DNA of 46,633 nucleotides from Gnetum montanum (lineage: Eukaryota > Streptophyta > Gnetopsida > Gnetales > Gnetaceae): the NCBI GenBank assembly GCA_015680685.1, contig MNCI01030517.1, positions 238,872 through 285,504 on the forward strand, written 5' to 3'. The notes below the pieces were generated by a model, which did not search any database, was not told the origin of the DNA, and saw only the letters and a program-made list of their open reading frames with translations. Each line of letters begins with the position of its first letter. Positions within the stretch are counted from its first letter, which is position 1. Below are positions 24,101 through 34,650 of this stretch, one piece after another. Made by a program: the position numbers and the translations under genes.

Positions 24101-24606
24101 GAGAGATCAAGGAATTGCAAAGAAGAAAGGTTTCCCAACTGAAAAGGAATTCCACCTTCAAATTCATTGATGCATAAATTTAATAATTTGAGATTGCGTA
24201 GTGTGCCAAGGGATGGTGGGATTGTACCAGAGACAGAGTTATTATAAATGTCAATTCGGTGCAGGAATGATAAGTTGGAGAGGTGGGGAGAGAGAGAACC
24301 GCGTAATGTTGCATTTTCCAGATTGATCTCCACAACTCGGCCTGAATGTTTGGTGGAGCAAGTGATGCCAGTCCAATTGCATGCATTTGGCGCAGCAGCA
24401 TCCCAGTTTTGGAAAAGAGAGAGTGGATCGCTGGTGATGCATTTCCTGAATTGAATCAAAGCTCTTACATCATTTGCAGCTCCCTTTGCATCAACCACAT
24501 CATCTGTGTGAGCATCAATGGCAACGTAGAAGGAGAAGAGGCACAGTGATAAGATGAGTAAATGGCAGAGATAGAGAAGACAGAGAACTCTCACAGAGAA
24601 GGCCAT
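21170..24606 (-). CDS. LRR receptor-like serine/threonine kinase, non-RD (class XII, FLS2/EFR/Xa21-like)
   Basis: Two exons, 24606-21747 and 21648-21170, give 1112 residues. The splice joins YIAP to EYGIGERVSPKGDVYSFG, restoring the kinase APE motif; unspliced RNA would stop 19 codons into the intron. Domains: signal peptide (about 1-30), LRRNT with NW...CNWTGITC (to about 80), about 24 plant-type LRRs, a cysteine pair (CGRCFGLKAC), one membrane helix (about 721-743), then the kinase. Gly loop GEGSHGKV from 784, Lys805, HCD at 903-905, DFG at 923. Cys instead of Arg before the catalytic Asp makes it non-RD, as in immune pattern receptors of class XII, so a plasma-membrane pathogen or symbiont sensor is likely; the ligand is unknown. 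An upstream ATG at 24642 would add 12 residues, but the TATA box is only 22 bases from it, so the ATG at 24606, which starts a clean signal peptide, is preferred. All catalytic residues are present. Confidence 0.93.
21649..21746 (-). other. Intron of the receptor kinase (98 bp, GT-AG)
   Basis: Donor CCAG|GTATGC at 21747/21746 and acceptor TTTTTCAG|AGTATGG at 21649/21648, with a T-rich stretch before the acceptor. It falls inside a Glu codon of the APE motif, a position where LRR-kinase genes of this class commonly carry an intron. Confidence 0.88.
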
Positions 24607-24662
24607 CGCAGGACGACACTCAACACAACACAACCAATCCAATCCAGATCCAGCCAGGGGCG

Positions 24663-24668
24663 TTTATA
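24663..24668 (-). promoter_or_regulatory. TATA box of the receptor kinase
   Basis: Minus strand reads CTATAAACG. Start of transcription would be expected about 30 bases on, near 24636, which leaves a short leader before the ATG at 24606 and excludes the ATG at 24642. Confidence 0.55.
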
Positions 24669-26636
24669 GATTTGATAATTCGGAGTTGAGCTACATTAAC
24701 GGGTTTTTTATCTGCAGGAATATGACATCATGTACGAAGGCGATATCTGTTTGTGTTCCGTCCATAGTTTCCTGCGGGACACGGCCACTTCTTTGTCTTT
24801 GTCTGTAACATAGGAAGTAACAAGCAAGCAGGTCCACACTTATTTGTGGATAGACCCACACCCTTGACTTGACTTTGAATCATTGAGCATTAAACTGTAA
24901 TGCAGACCCTGGTACCAGACAACCACAAAGTAGCTAATTCACATACATGAAATTCAAACTCCATAATTTGGATGGATAAGATGCCATCGAATAATGAAGA
25001 TTATCCCTGTTTCCTGCAACATTTTTCTCTATTCATGATCGAACGGTAAAAAGCAATGTCTGTGGTTAATCTTCGTTATTTGTCTTACCATTACTATTTT
25101 TAAGCAAACAATTAATATTTAAAGTAGTTTAAAGAACAAACTGAACCTTTTGTAGTTTAACAATAAAATTAACTACTTTTTAAGCTTAAGCCCAAAATCC
25201 TCAAAAATCAGATTGAAAAAGAAATATACTTGCTAGAAATTGAACCTACAAACGAGTTAACTTACAATCATCATCAATGTCGTTCCCTACTTTACAGGGG
25301 GTACCGGACCCTGGAAAAAATTTTCCAATATCTACTTTATGAATATTGTTTGTTTTCAGCAGGCCAGGAATTTGACAGGCATATAAAAGTATATTGAATT
25401 TGAAAGACAATTATACATTTATTTTTTTCATAAACATGTATCAATTTCCACTGAATATACATGCTTAAAACCTGCAAAAAGGTTACATCTCGGGCAGGAA
25501 ATTCTGAAATTCCAGCCCTGATTTTAGTCTTTAATTCCCCATGGGACGGCCATTGCTTTGTGTGCATACGTTAAACGTATCAAGTCAAATAATTATAGAC
25601 CTGAACATATTTTCCCATGAAAAACGGACCTTTTTTTCGTTTCCTTGACTTGACTTTGAATTAGAGCCACATAATTGAGCATTGAACGAGTTAAGCATGA
25701 GTAGTGCACACCATTCTTTACAAGCGTGTCGGGTGGGCTGGGATTTGTGGAAGAACTTTCCAGAAGTATTTGGAAAATGTAAAAAGTGATACCCTTTCAA
25801 TACGCTATGAATGATGACCACGTGCTATGAATGATGACCACGTGTCGGGTGGAGTGGAGTAGAGTTGGTGCGACGCACTCCCCACGAAATTGACTTTGAA
25901 AAGACTTGAGGTGAGGCAATTAGTCGGAATCAAAGAAGGTCCCTGGAAATTTTGTTCAATCTTGATCTGCGTAAACCTTTAATGCAGACATTCAATTTTC
26001 CACATGAATAATAGTTGTAAACGCGTTAACTTACCGTCATCCTTTTTTAGTATTTTAAAAACACGTTAACCCATGGAATAAGGTATGTTTATTTCAGGAA
26101 TATACTTGCCAAGTATAAGAAGTGGATGCCTCTTTGAATGGGCAACTGCCCTTTTGCTAATTTGTGAATAGACTTGCGACACTCATGATGCACTGAACTT
26201 TGAAAACGTCAGAGGCATTTCGTCCGGCACAATTATTGGAAAGATTTTATGCACAAATTCAATTTTCACGTGTTCTCATAGTAGAACTTTCACAGCAGAC
26301 ATGGTAACTTACCACCATCATCATCTTGTGGCCTGTGGGCAAAACGAACTGCCCATTTATCTTTTACATGTTAGGGTCTCTTTCTTATTTGTCCTGGTAG
26401 CGCTCTTTGTTTTGTTTTCAGAAAATAGTTGTGAGCAGGTTACACTCGCCTAGTAGGGTACCTTTGGACCGTAATCTTTTTGACTTTTTGTGGATGGGAG
26501 CCAATCTCCAATTAGTCATCATCAGCCAAATTAATATGCTCATACTAGCATATTTTCTCTTGTGTTCTCTAATGCCAAGGTATAGATCCTATCTATCAAA
26601 CTTACAAATCTAATTTTCCATCCAATTTTCCATCCA
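24669..26636. other. Upstream region of the receptor kinase with diverged repeated segments
   Basis: No coding sequence. Several blocks recur in the same order and orientation: 'cttgactttgaa' at about 24862, 25650, 25892 and 26196; 'aatgcagac' at 24899 and 25982; 'caattttccac/caattttcac' at 25993 and 26260; and 'gttaacttac..tcatc' at 25256, 26025 and 26305. This suggests three or four old copies of one upstream segment of a few hundred bases. A G-box duplication at 25804-25843 is listed separately. Confidence 0.45.
25804..25843. repeat. 20-bp tandem duplication, each copy ending in a CACGTG G-box
   Basis: GCTATGAATGATGACCACGT occurs at 25804-25823 and again, without mismatch, at 25824-25843. 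Each is followed by G, giving two CACGTG palindromes. They lie 1.2 kb upstream of the kinase ATG. CACGTG is the core of bZIP/bHLH sites in plants; a regulatory role here is only possible. Confidence 0.75.
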
Positions 26637-27872
26637 TGTACTAACAATGTAGGAGAGTACAAAGGTCTCAACCAAGGTTTGTTCTTAGCCCTTCAACTTG
26701 GAATTAAAAGACTTTCTATTTGTGGTGACTCCCAATTGGTCATACGCCAAGTAAATAACGAATACACTTGCAAAGCTGAACATCTTCAACCTTATTTAGA
26801 CTTGGTGAAAAATTTAATTTCTCAGTTTGATGAATGTTTACTCACGTACATTTATTGCTCAAAAAATATGCTTGCTCATACTTTCACTCTTGTTACTGAT
26901 CTTATTTATCTTAAAGATTGTTTGCCTCATTCAATGCAAGATATGCCTATCACTCTCATAGATACCCAACAAATGGACTTAGTTAACTTAAAAGCAAATG
27001 AATAATAATGCAACAAGATATAAAACATGCAACTCAAAGAAGCTCTGGAAAGTTTGTCCTATTCACAAAAAGATGCTCTCCATAAGCATTCTAATCATTT
27101 TGTATTATTGATTTTAATATTTTATGTCACATTTCCACATCAACCATTCTTCTATGTTGTCCAAGTTATGGCAAAGCGCGAAACATTTTAGAATAGGTTC
27201 ATTTCAATGTATGTCATGGTGACTTAGGCCCATGGTGTCCCATACCTCGTATAATTTCATTAGGTTATTGGTACGTTACGATGTTTAGGGATGTGCATAT
27301 GATAATTAAGATTTGTGATACATGTCAACATCTTGCTTCACTTATTTATGTTCCATCCCAAAAACTTAGGACTTCACAAATCATGTGGCCTTCCCAAAAA
27401 TGGGGGTTAGATCTCATAGGCTCTATCAATCCCTCATCTTCTTCTAGTCATTAGTACATTTTGATAGCTATGAATATTTTACTAAGTGGGTTGAAGCTAT
27501 TTTTTTAAAAGCTGTAACTTCTAAGTACACTTGTCATTTTATTTTAGATCATATAATCACTCGCTTTAGTATTTCTCTTCATTATATAACTAATAATGGA
27601 CCACAATTTAAGAGCAAAGAACTAGCCAAATTCTGTGATCAATACCAAATCAACAAATAATTCTCATCTCCATATTACCCACAATTCAATGGGCAAGCTA
27701 AATCATCCAATAAATCCCTCATCCGTTTGCTTAAAACCATGGTTGACAAATCTCAATTTAACTGGCATACATAGTTATCCCATGCCCTTTGGATCTATTG
27801 TACTACTTTCTAAACTATAGTCAACCGAACCACCTTCATGCTTACCTATGGACCGAAATTTGTGTTGCCAGT
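26637..27872 (+). pseudogene. Gypsy (Tat-like) RNase H-integrase remnant, cut by element D
   Basis: The RNase H part, from about 26640, reads TNNVGEYKGLNQG, LGIKRLSICGDSQLVIRQVN and EHLQPYLDLVKNL, the pattern of the additional (archaeal-type) RNase H of Tat-lineage elements. An integrase follows in broken frames: ICDTCQHLA, WGLDLIGSI, IFTKWVEAIF, SPYYPQFNGQA and LTYGPKFVLPV. The second catalytic Asp appears as Asn (TNNGPQF). Sequence stops after LPV at 27872 where the LTR of D begins, so D inserted here; the target bases are CCAGT. This element is on the opposite strand to D and is the oldest layer of the nest. Confidence 0.75.
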
Positions 27873-28726
27873 TGATGAGTAGGAAGTCATCCCTACACCC
27901 AACCATACCAATCACCAGTGTTCGTTAGTGATTTGGCCAAATTCCTAGGACTTAGCATTAAGTGTACATGTAGACAAAGATGGTATCTTAAAGGACGTGA
28001 TCATTGTTTTCTTAGCTCTTACTTGTGTAAGGTCATGCATATGGTTAAGTGAGAGTTACGACATGTGATTTTTATTCATATTTTGTATTTTAATATAATT
28101 CGCCTACGTGCGAGAGTGAAGGTAAATGTTAGCTAAGCTAATTATCTAACTAGCTAACGATTCTAAGTCTACTTGGCTTACCATAAGCATTCAAGCTTAC
28201 CTGCTGTGCACATCCTGAACTTATTATAAATACTACTGAGTTACTAGGTGTTAGGCTATTAGGTGAACCAAGCGATAACACCATTGGGATTACCAAGTGT
28301 TAACGATATGTTTGAGGCGATCGTACTTATGTATCAACTAATTATTAAATGCATTAAGTAATTAAAACAAAAACATAAAGTACATAAAGTAAACATTAAG
28401 CTATTCTAAGTGTTGTGAGGAGTATAAAGGAATCTTGTCTTTATTGTCATCACATCAATGTATCTAGGTACGGAGTTGCTCAAATAAAGATTTGTATTAT
28501 TGCTTGGTTCCTAGTGAGGGCACTTAGAAAATATTCTAACTTTTATGGAAGAAAATTATAACTTAACTACATTATGACTTAATAATGTCATCAATCTAGT
28601 GGGTACATGCATTTAAATAGGCAAGACTAGACATTATGTCAGTGCATCTGCATTAATGCATCAAACCATGTGTTGACAGGCTACATCAATGCAAGCTTGT
28701 CGACACAGCTAGCTAATAGTTCATCA
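27873..28726 (-). mobile_element. 3' LTR of element D
   Basis: 854 bp, TGATGAGTAG at 27873 to TTCATCA ending 28726, followed by the PPT in reverse complement. Shares 'ccctacacccaaccatac', 'ggattaccaagtg', 'caaataaagattt' and 'agtgagggcacttag' with the other LTRs. U3 has GTCGACACAGCTAGC near the edge and no tRNA. Confidence 0.8.
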
Positions 28727-29159
28727 TACCCCCACATTAAGTGAAAACTCATCCTCGAGTAAACAAAATAGGATCGAGCTTCTTACAAAATTGTAAAGGT
28801 ATGGGATTATTAACTAACTCTAACTACTAAATGACTTTGAGAGCCGCATTTTACAAATTTACAAAAATTAGGGTCTATAATAACAAAATAGGACACCCCT
28901 TACAAAATGAACAGGAGGAACCCTTTGAATGCTGAAGATGGGAAGAAGATCAAACAATGCCAAGAGGTGGAGGCTCCTAGGATGTTGAAGGACATTTACC
29001 ATGCTCCATTCCTTATGGTAGTAGTGATAGCTGAGGCTAAGGCTATTTGGCTATGGCTATTGCTTCAAGAATTAGGTGGAAAGCATCTAGCAATGCTTTC
29101 ATTTTTTCCTCCTTACTCTGTGGATCATACATAGTTCATGCATCACCAATATGGACTTT
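28727..29159 (-). other. 3' non-coding part of element D
   Basis: Lies between the coiled-coil ORF and the LTR. Next to the PPT is 'aaaactcatcctcgagt', matching 'aaaactcgtcctcgagt' in element C at 32981. A plus-strand frame at 28907-29134 has no support. Confidence 0.6.
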
Positions 29160-31792
29160 TACAAGGACATTTCACTAACAGGGCATTGCCAAGACCAACT
29201 CCTTAATGTTGAGAAACCACACTACAAATATCTTTTGTTCAATGTTGAATGTCTTAATGAGGTTTTACAACTCGTGTTAGTCATTCATTTGCCAGGCTAG
29301 GTTCTCAGCAACCAATCATTGGGTAGTGAATCGGTTGTTAAAAAATTTAAGCTCTATGTTAGCTATCTCCAATTTTTATTTTATTTCTTTATGATGCTTG
29401 AATTCAACCTCATACAAGAGGTACGAATTAGCCACCGGCTTTTCAAATTTTGACCTTGGTTTTCCTATTGTTAACATCACCAAGTTTGCATATTGGAGGT
29501 TGAAGAGCTTCATGTACTTTGTTATCTCCTCAATATACAACTCCTTCAAGTGAATTTCCACTTTTTTGTATGCATTCAAGCTGTCAAGAATTGACTACCA
29601 TACATCACCTCTCTGTTGGAGTTGCTTAAGGGTTTTGTTCATCTTTGCCTTAGCTAGTTAAATTTCTTTTTCATTTACTTTTTTGAGGAATCCCACCTAA
29701 TTCCTGTAGTGATTTTTGACACATTCAAACTTCAAGGCCTCATTCTTCCAAGAGGCCACCTTATTGGCTATTTTCTAGCGAAGCACTTGGACTTCCTCCA
29801 TGAAGAGATTGTGATTCTCTACTACCAACCTCATCAAGTCCAAGTTCACCTTGGTGAGTTACTCCTATTGTCTCATAAAATCAACCATTTATTATTTTTG
29901 CTCCTTGACATTACAAAAGTGATGAATGTTGTTTGTAAGGATCAAGTTTCCCTTATTGACTTGCATCAAGTCCTTATTGATGTTGAAGGCAAGGGTTTCT
30001 AATAAGAAGATATTGAAGACTACCATCTCCTTGGCATTCTCAACCTCTTTCAATTTCTATTGAAGTTGTAGAACAGCTTCAACTCTTGTGATTGTCTGGT
30101 TGAGAATGGTGGGGTCAGGAAGATAGGCTCTCAATTCTACAAATTCAACAGCCAACCCATGGTTTTCAATAGTTGCTACCTCTAATTGGATGTTAGTGAT
30201 GATGAGCTTGCCCTTTGTCTCAAGCAACTCTAAATAGGTAGAAATGATTTCTTTTGGGAGATCGAAGATCTTCAAAAGTGATTTTGCAATTCCCACCAGT
30301 TGGTCCATCACCTCTTGTGTTGGGTTGCACTTAATCACCCGCTTCCTACTCTTATGGAAGCTTGTGCATCTTTAAGTATAGCTATGTTAGGCATGGCTAT
30401 TATAGGAGCATCTAACAATTTAGCCACTTGATCTAGCACCACTTTTGCTGTTGTTTCTTAACCATGGTGCTACATTACCAAGATAGTCATCCCCTTGCCT
30501 TCCTACACATGCACCAAGAAAGTAGCAGCATTCACAAAGTTCTCCAAAAATTCTTGTTTTCTAGGTATGGAGATTGTCACCTCTTGAATGCTTGGACTCA
30601 TTCTCACATATGCCTACATATGCTAGGTAGCAAACAACAAGGCAATCTCCTACAAACAACTAATGGTTTTAGTAACTTTGTTGAGGTGGATCAACACGAG
30701 TTGTAGACCAATGACTTCCCACAATTTGTCTCTTCTTGTTGTTGTTGTAGCAACTACTCATGGAGTTTCCTCATTTGTTCAATAACTATGTAAGCCTCTA
30801 GTGTGGTTTCATAGGTAGGTGGTGGTGGTGGTTGCTCCTTCTCCAGCAACTTAGCAACTACCTTATCTTTCATCATCTCCTGCTAGGATGTAGTAGGAGA
30901 ATGACAAAGTGTGTCATTGGCATCATGGGCTATGCCTCCCCTTTTGCAGAGTTTGCGAATCAAGAACGGGAAGGGAAGTATCCTCCTCTGTCACTCATTC
31001 TCTTTGAAGTGTTTCTCTATCTCAAGCAAGATAAGCTAAGGGATGTTGACGGGAAATTGATCACTTAAGCAACACACACACAAGTAAATAAGGCAATCAC
31101 CTTACTATGCCTTACCATTGGGTTTAGGTGATAAGCTCCTATCTTGAAAAAGGCTCTCTCTGCCTTAGTGAGTATACCATACTCCTTATGATCCACCCCA
31201 TAGCAACGTTGAACCCATTTCTTTTTTGCATATGGATTGCTTGGGTTGAGATCTCTGCCAAAGTTTCCCCAATGTTAGGCAAGCAAAAAACTTCCAAAAT
31301 GGCCTCAACTGAATAAGAGACGATTGTGTCTTTGACTTTGATAGTGGCATCTTCCTCCTGGATGTTCTAAAAAAGGTATGTTTCTCCCATGTACCACTCT
31401 CCATTGGAAAAGAGAATGGACCACATGAGAGACCCCTACAATTGTATTCAGACTTCCTCTAATGCCAAGTCCAAGAAGGAACCAAAGCTAAGTTCTTGAA
31501 GAAGCAAACTTTAGACCTCCTTGGAACAAATTCATTCTAGATAAGCCTTGGTCAATGTGATCTCTAGATTAGGCCTCAACCTTGATGCCTCATCTTCCTA
31601 GAACTAGTCGATCTCTATTGTAGGAATTTGGTGAATAGATTCCAAATCAAACTTCAACCAAAGAGTTCGTATTACATTGGTTTTAGCCTCTCCTTCTTAG
31701 GACTATTATGATTGCTAATCCCTTCCTCCACTCAGCTGCTTCTCCCTAGGTTGAGATGGTCCTTCTCCATTGAGTCCCCTCTTAAGTATCAT
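29160..31792 (-). pseudogene. Coiled-coil ORF in the env position of element D (decayed)
   Basis: Begins MILKRGLNGEGPSQPREK at 31792, parallel to A (MAPRLKCP...GGPSQQRNKR). The globular part has NGEWYMGETYLF, IVSYSVEAILEVF and KKKWVQRCYGVDHKEYG with FFKIGAYHLNPMVRHS. The C-terminal half is heptad-rich: 30338-30057 (QLVGIAKSLLKIFDLPKEI ... AVEFVELRAYLPDP) and 29579-29376 (YKKVEIHLKELYIEEITKYM). Aligned with A, the whole length is kept at about 850 codons with stops and frame changes. The conservation between two independently decayed copies shows the ORF was coding when the family was active. Confidence 0.65.
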
Positions 31793-31929
31793 CTATGATC
31801 ACAAACAAAACCAAGGATTATTGTATAAAATATAGTATTTGATGCTCATGATACCTTTCTTCCTTTGGATGAATTACATGGATCATGGCAGATTGATTAT
31901 TTTATTCGTATTTTATTAGTTTAGTTAAT

Positions 31930-32960
31930 TGATGAGTGGCTAGGTATTCCTACACTCAACCATACGAATATGAGTGTTCACGCATGATCCGGTCGAAATC
32001 CGTGGACAGGCTAGTTGTCGTATCTAGATAGTTACACGTTGATCACAGTTCGCTGTCTTCTCACTTGGACTAGTGTTTTCTTTGTCACATATGATTTAGT
32101 CCAACGTGAGGCATATGATGTGATCCTAAACTACTGCTACTCCTAGAGACAATGGAGAATAATATTGATTAAACTAATGAGTAATAGGAAATGAAGTCTA
32201 AGCTAACCTAAGTGCAATGAGCATCTATTCCTTAATCATCCATACACATCTTGGACCTCGTGCATGACTACTACTGGGATTACCAAGTGTAGATCCTAGG
32301 TACGCTGCTGGGTTACCAAGTAGTCACACTTAAATGCTCGTGATTAAGTCGTACTCATTCCGCATTGAACAACAGGAATAGTAAATGACAATAAAGAAAT
32401 ATTAACTAAGAAAGCAATAAATAATAATAAAAATTAACAATTAAACTAGACAATTAAAACTAAGTGAATGTTGTAATGATGAAGTAATCTCAATCTTTAT
32501 TCCTAGTCATGTGCGCGTCCAAGTACATCACACTCGAATAAAGGCTCCATACAATTACAAGCATCACACTGTGGGCATGCACTGGGAAAATAATTTATCT
32601 CCTGCAGGAACAAAATGCAAGAGCTTCGCTACAACTAAAAGATGGATGACTAAATGAGGCAGAGGGTCCTCTTATTTATAGGCCGGGATAGGTGGCTACG
32701 TAAACGGGGCCACGTCGACGCAGGTGCTACGTCGACGGGGCCGCATCAACGTAGCTGCGTATATGGGGCTCCATATAGGCGACCCATGAAATATTGTATA
32801 CGTGATATCGCAACCCAAAAATATATAAGTGGTTGTAGTTTAGTGGTAAGAACTCCACATTGTGGCCATGGAGACCTGGGCTCGAATCCCAACAGCCACA
32901 CTGAAAGCGTTTAGGTTTTTGCTTTTATCGTGGATGCGTTAGCAAATTCATGACTCATCA
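31930..32960 (-). mobile_element. 3' LTR of element C (full length, 1031 bp)
   Basis: TGATGAGTGG at 31930 to ACTCATCA ending 32960, followed by the PPT. On the minus strand the U3 contains, in order, an antisense tRNA-His, GATATC and GTCGAC palindromes separated by GGGGCC-like spacers, and a TATAAATA box at 32671-32678, then R/U5. The first 65 or so U3 bases (32896-32960) are absent from the 5' LTR. Confidence 0.88.
32829..32900 (+). tRNA. tRNA-His (GTG anticodon) inside the 3' LTR of element C
   Basis: 72 bases: acceptor GTGGTTG pairs with CAGCCAC, D arm GTTTAGTGGTAAGAAC, anticodon loop TTGTGGC with GTG, variable GAGAC, T loop CTCGAAT, discriminator A at 32900. It differs from the plant nuclear tRNA-His consensus, as I know it, by a few transitions. 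The A box (TAGTTTAGTGG) and B box (GGCTCGAATCC) are intact, TATATA lies just upstream, and a TTTTT terminator lies at about 32917-32921. Two pairs of the anticodon stem (CCACA/CATGG) and one of the T stem are mismatched, so folding may be weakened. Transcription would run opposite to the element. Confidence 0.88.
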
Positions 32961-32975
32961 TACCCCCATGACTGA
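32961..32975 (-). other. Polypurine tract of element C
   Basis: Minus strand TCAGTCATGGGGGTA directly precedes TGATGAG of the 3' LTR. The first 13 bases recur exactly at 45700-45712 inside element E. Confidence 0.75.
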
Positions 32976-33089
32976 ATAAAAACTCGTCCTCGAGTTACAG
33001 TGATTACACAGTGGATAGGTATGGGATTATTAGATGGAAAAATAGGATGATGTCGCAGTGTGGGAAGAAAAAAAAATATAGACACAACA
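32976..33089 (-). other. 3' non-coding segment of element C
   Basis: Shares 'aaaactcgtcctcgagttac' with D. Contains a short poly-A run at 33066-33076. No gene. Confidence 0.5.
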
Positions 33090-33287
33090 CACAAAAAATC
33101 CTATGATTACAAAATTAGTGGAACTCATGTAGTTCCTGGTAGTGGTGGCTCATCCATAGGTGCTTTCCCTTTGTCATGTACTCCAAGTCACAAAAAATCC
33201 TATGATTACAAAATTAGTGGAACTCATGTAGTTCCTAGTAGTGGTGGCTCCTCCATAGGTGCTTTCCCTTTGTCATGTACTCCAAGT
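33090..33287. repeat. 99-bp tandem duplication in the 3' part of element C
   Basis: Units 33090-33188 and 33189-33287 differ at only a couple of bases (ctggtagtggtggctcatcc against ctagtagtggtggctcctcc). The period is a multiple of three, so an open plus-strand frame passes through both; that frame is a by-product. Confidence 0.92.
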
Positions 33288-33299
33288 TTTGAAGCTTGA

Positions 33300-34650
33300 T
33301 GGCATTGAAGTATGGCCTAGAGCTTTTCCTCTTCGGTCCAAGGGTCTTGTGCCATCCATGCTAATGTTTTGATGTTTGACGGAGTCGGCGCCTTCCATGG
33401 ACAGGGTAGTTGCGGGAACATTTGGTTGGCTTTAACATACCACGCCGTGAACACCCGTCGTTCCTTCTCATAGGATCTAGCTTTTTCTTTGTATTTGTGA
33501 AGATCTGTTAGCTATTGAGCCAAGTCAGTTGCAACATCATTCTATCCTTGGTAGCTTGCTTTTATCACCTCAAGTTCAGAATTTGCAACGTCTAGTTTTT
33601 CTGTCAAGTTCTTGTGTTCTGCAAATTCTGCTTCATATTTAATATGGGTGGAAGTTACCTACTGTTTGAGCTCTATTCTTGGGCACCCTACTGTTAACAT
33701 GGCAAGGTTGGCATATCTGAGGTTTACCAACTCCATGTACTCTATCAAGTCCTAGATCTGCAGGTCCCGGTTCTTAACTTCCGCTTGGTGGACAAAGGCA
33801 TAGGTGTCCAATATGGCCCTCCAATCAATGTGTTTAGCACTGATAGTGTTGATTTGAGCCTTGGCCATATGGATCTCCTTCTCCAGGATTTGTTTGTACA
33901 TTCCCACCTGATCTTAGAAGTGCTCCTTCATCTTCTCATGTCATTTAGCCTCATTCTACCACGCACTTATCTTCATTGTTGATTTTTGGCGAATAGCGTG
34001 TACCTCCTCCATTGAGAGGGTTTTCTCTGGCTAAACAGCTTACATCTTGGTTAACCCGAATGAATTATTCTCGTAGTTGATGAAATTATTCATCGAGAAC
34101 ATTCTTTTGCTTCTCTACTATCGTCAACCAAAGGTTATCTGCAACCAACTGCTTGTTCTCCTCTTTTAAGGCCTTGAGTGCGTTAAGATGCACATGGATT
34201 TGCGCCTGTGATGCGGAGGCATCCCAAATAGCCGTCTCCTTTTCTCCACCACCCTTTTATTCTCTGTCAACAGTTTATTAAGTGGCTCAATTCTGAAAGT
34301 GTCTAGCTGGTTCAGAGCAACCTTTGGCCTTGTATTCAAAAGGTTTAATACTTCTGAAATGGCTTGAACAGAGAAATCAATAGTCACACCACAAATGTTA
34401 ACCATGGTGCCTTCTTCTTTATTGTGCCAAAATTGGTACGTTTCCCCTAAGTACCAGGCACTGCTTTCAAGAGGGTATTTCTTGCTTCTTCCTACCAGGA
34501 CCGTATGGTAGGAGGATCTTTTTAATGAATGCTGAATGATTGTTTCTCTTGTTCTGTGTGTTATCTGGTAGGGTCTTGTCTTCCACCTCTCTAAGATCAT
34601 TCGATCGCACCTTGAGTAGGACCTTCCTGTTGTCCATGTTTCGGGGCCAT
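33300..34650 (-). pseudogene. Shortened coiled-coil ORF of element C (decayed)
   Basis: Starts MAPKHGQQEGPTQGAIE at 34650, like A and D. Then SAWYLGETYQFWHNKEEG and VTIDFSVQAISEVLNLLNTR correspond to the globular part of A. It passes almost at once to a heptad stretch with NALKALKEENKQLVADNLW, which in A lies some 400 codons further on, so the middle (KKKWVQRCYGVD to the Pro/Gln region) is deleted. Several frame changes break it. Confidence 0.6.

Larger units (their letters stand above)
27873..31929 (-). mobile_element. Element D, 3' part (interrupted by element C)
   Basis: Minus-strand Athila-like element: 3' LTR 27873-28726, PPT relic at 28727-28741 (tacccccacattaag), then the coiled-coil ORF up to 31792 and part of the spacer up to 31929, where element C is inserted. 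Its spacer resumes at 39369 after C. The 5' half of D (gag-pol, 5' LTR) is not recognisable in the window. Confidence 0.8.

Noticed and set aside
27635-27820. Plus-strand 61-codon frame as a gene
   Set aside because: Out-of-frame reading of the integrase remnant; the correct frame gives SPYYPQFNGQA.
32829-32900. tRNA-His as the replication primer captured by accident
   Set aside because: The PBS of C matches tRNA-Asp 16/18 and lies at the other end of the LTR; primer carry-over would put a tRNA-Asp fragment next to the PBS.
33060-33299. Open plus-strand frame of 79 codons with a repeated peptide
   Set aside because: It exists because the 99-bp tandem duplication has a period divisible by three; it lies antisense in the 3' part of element C and has no other support.
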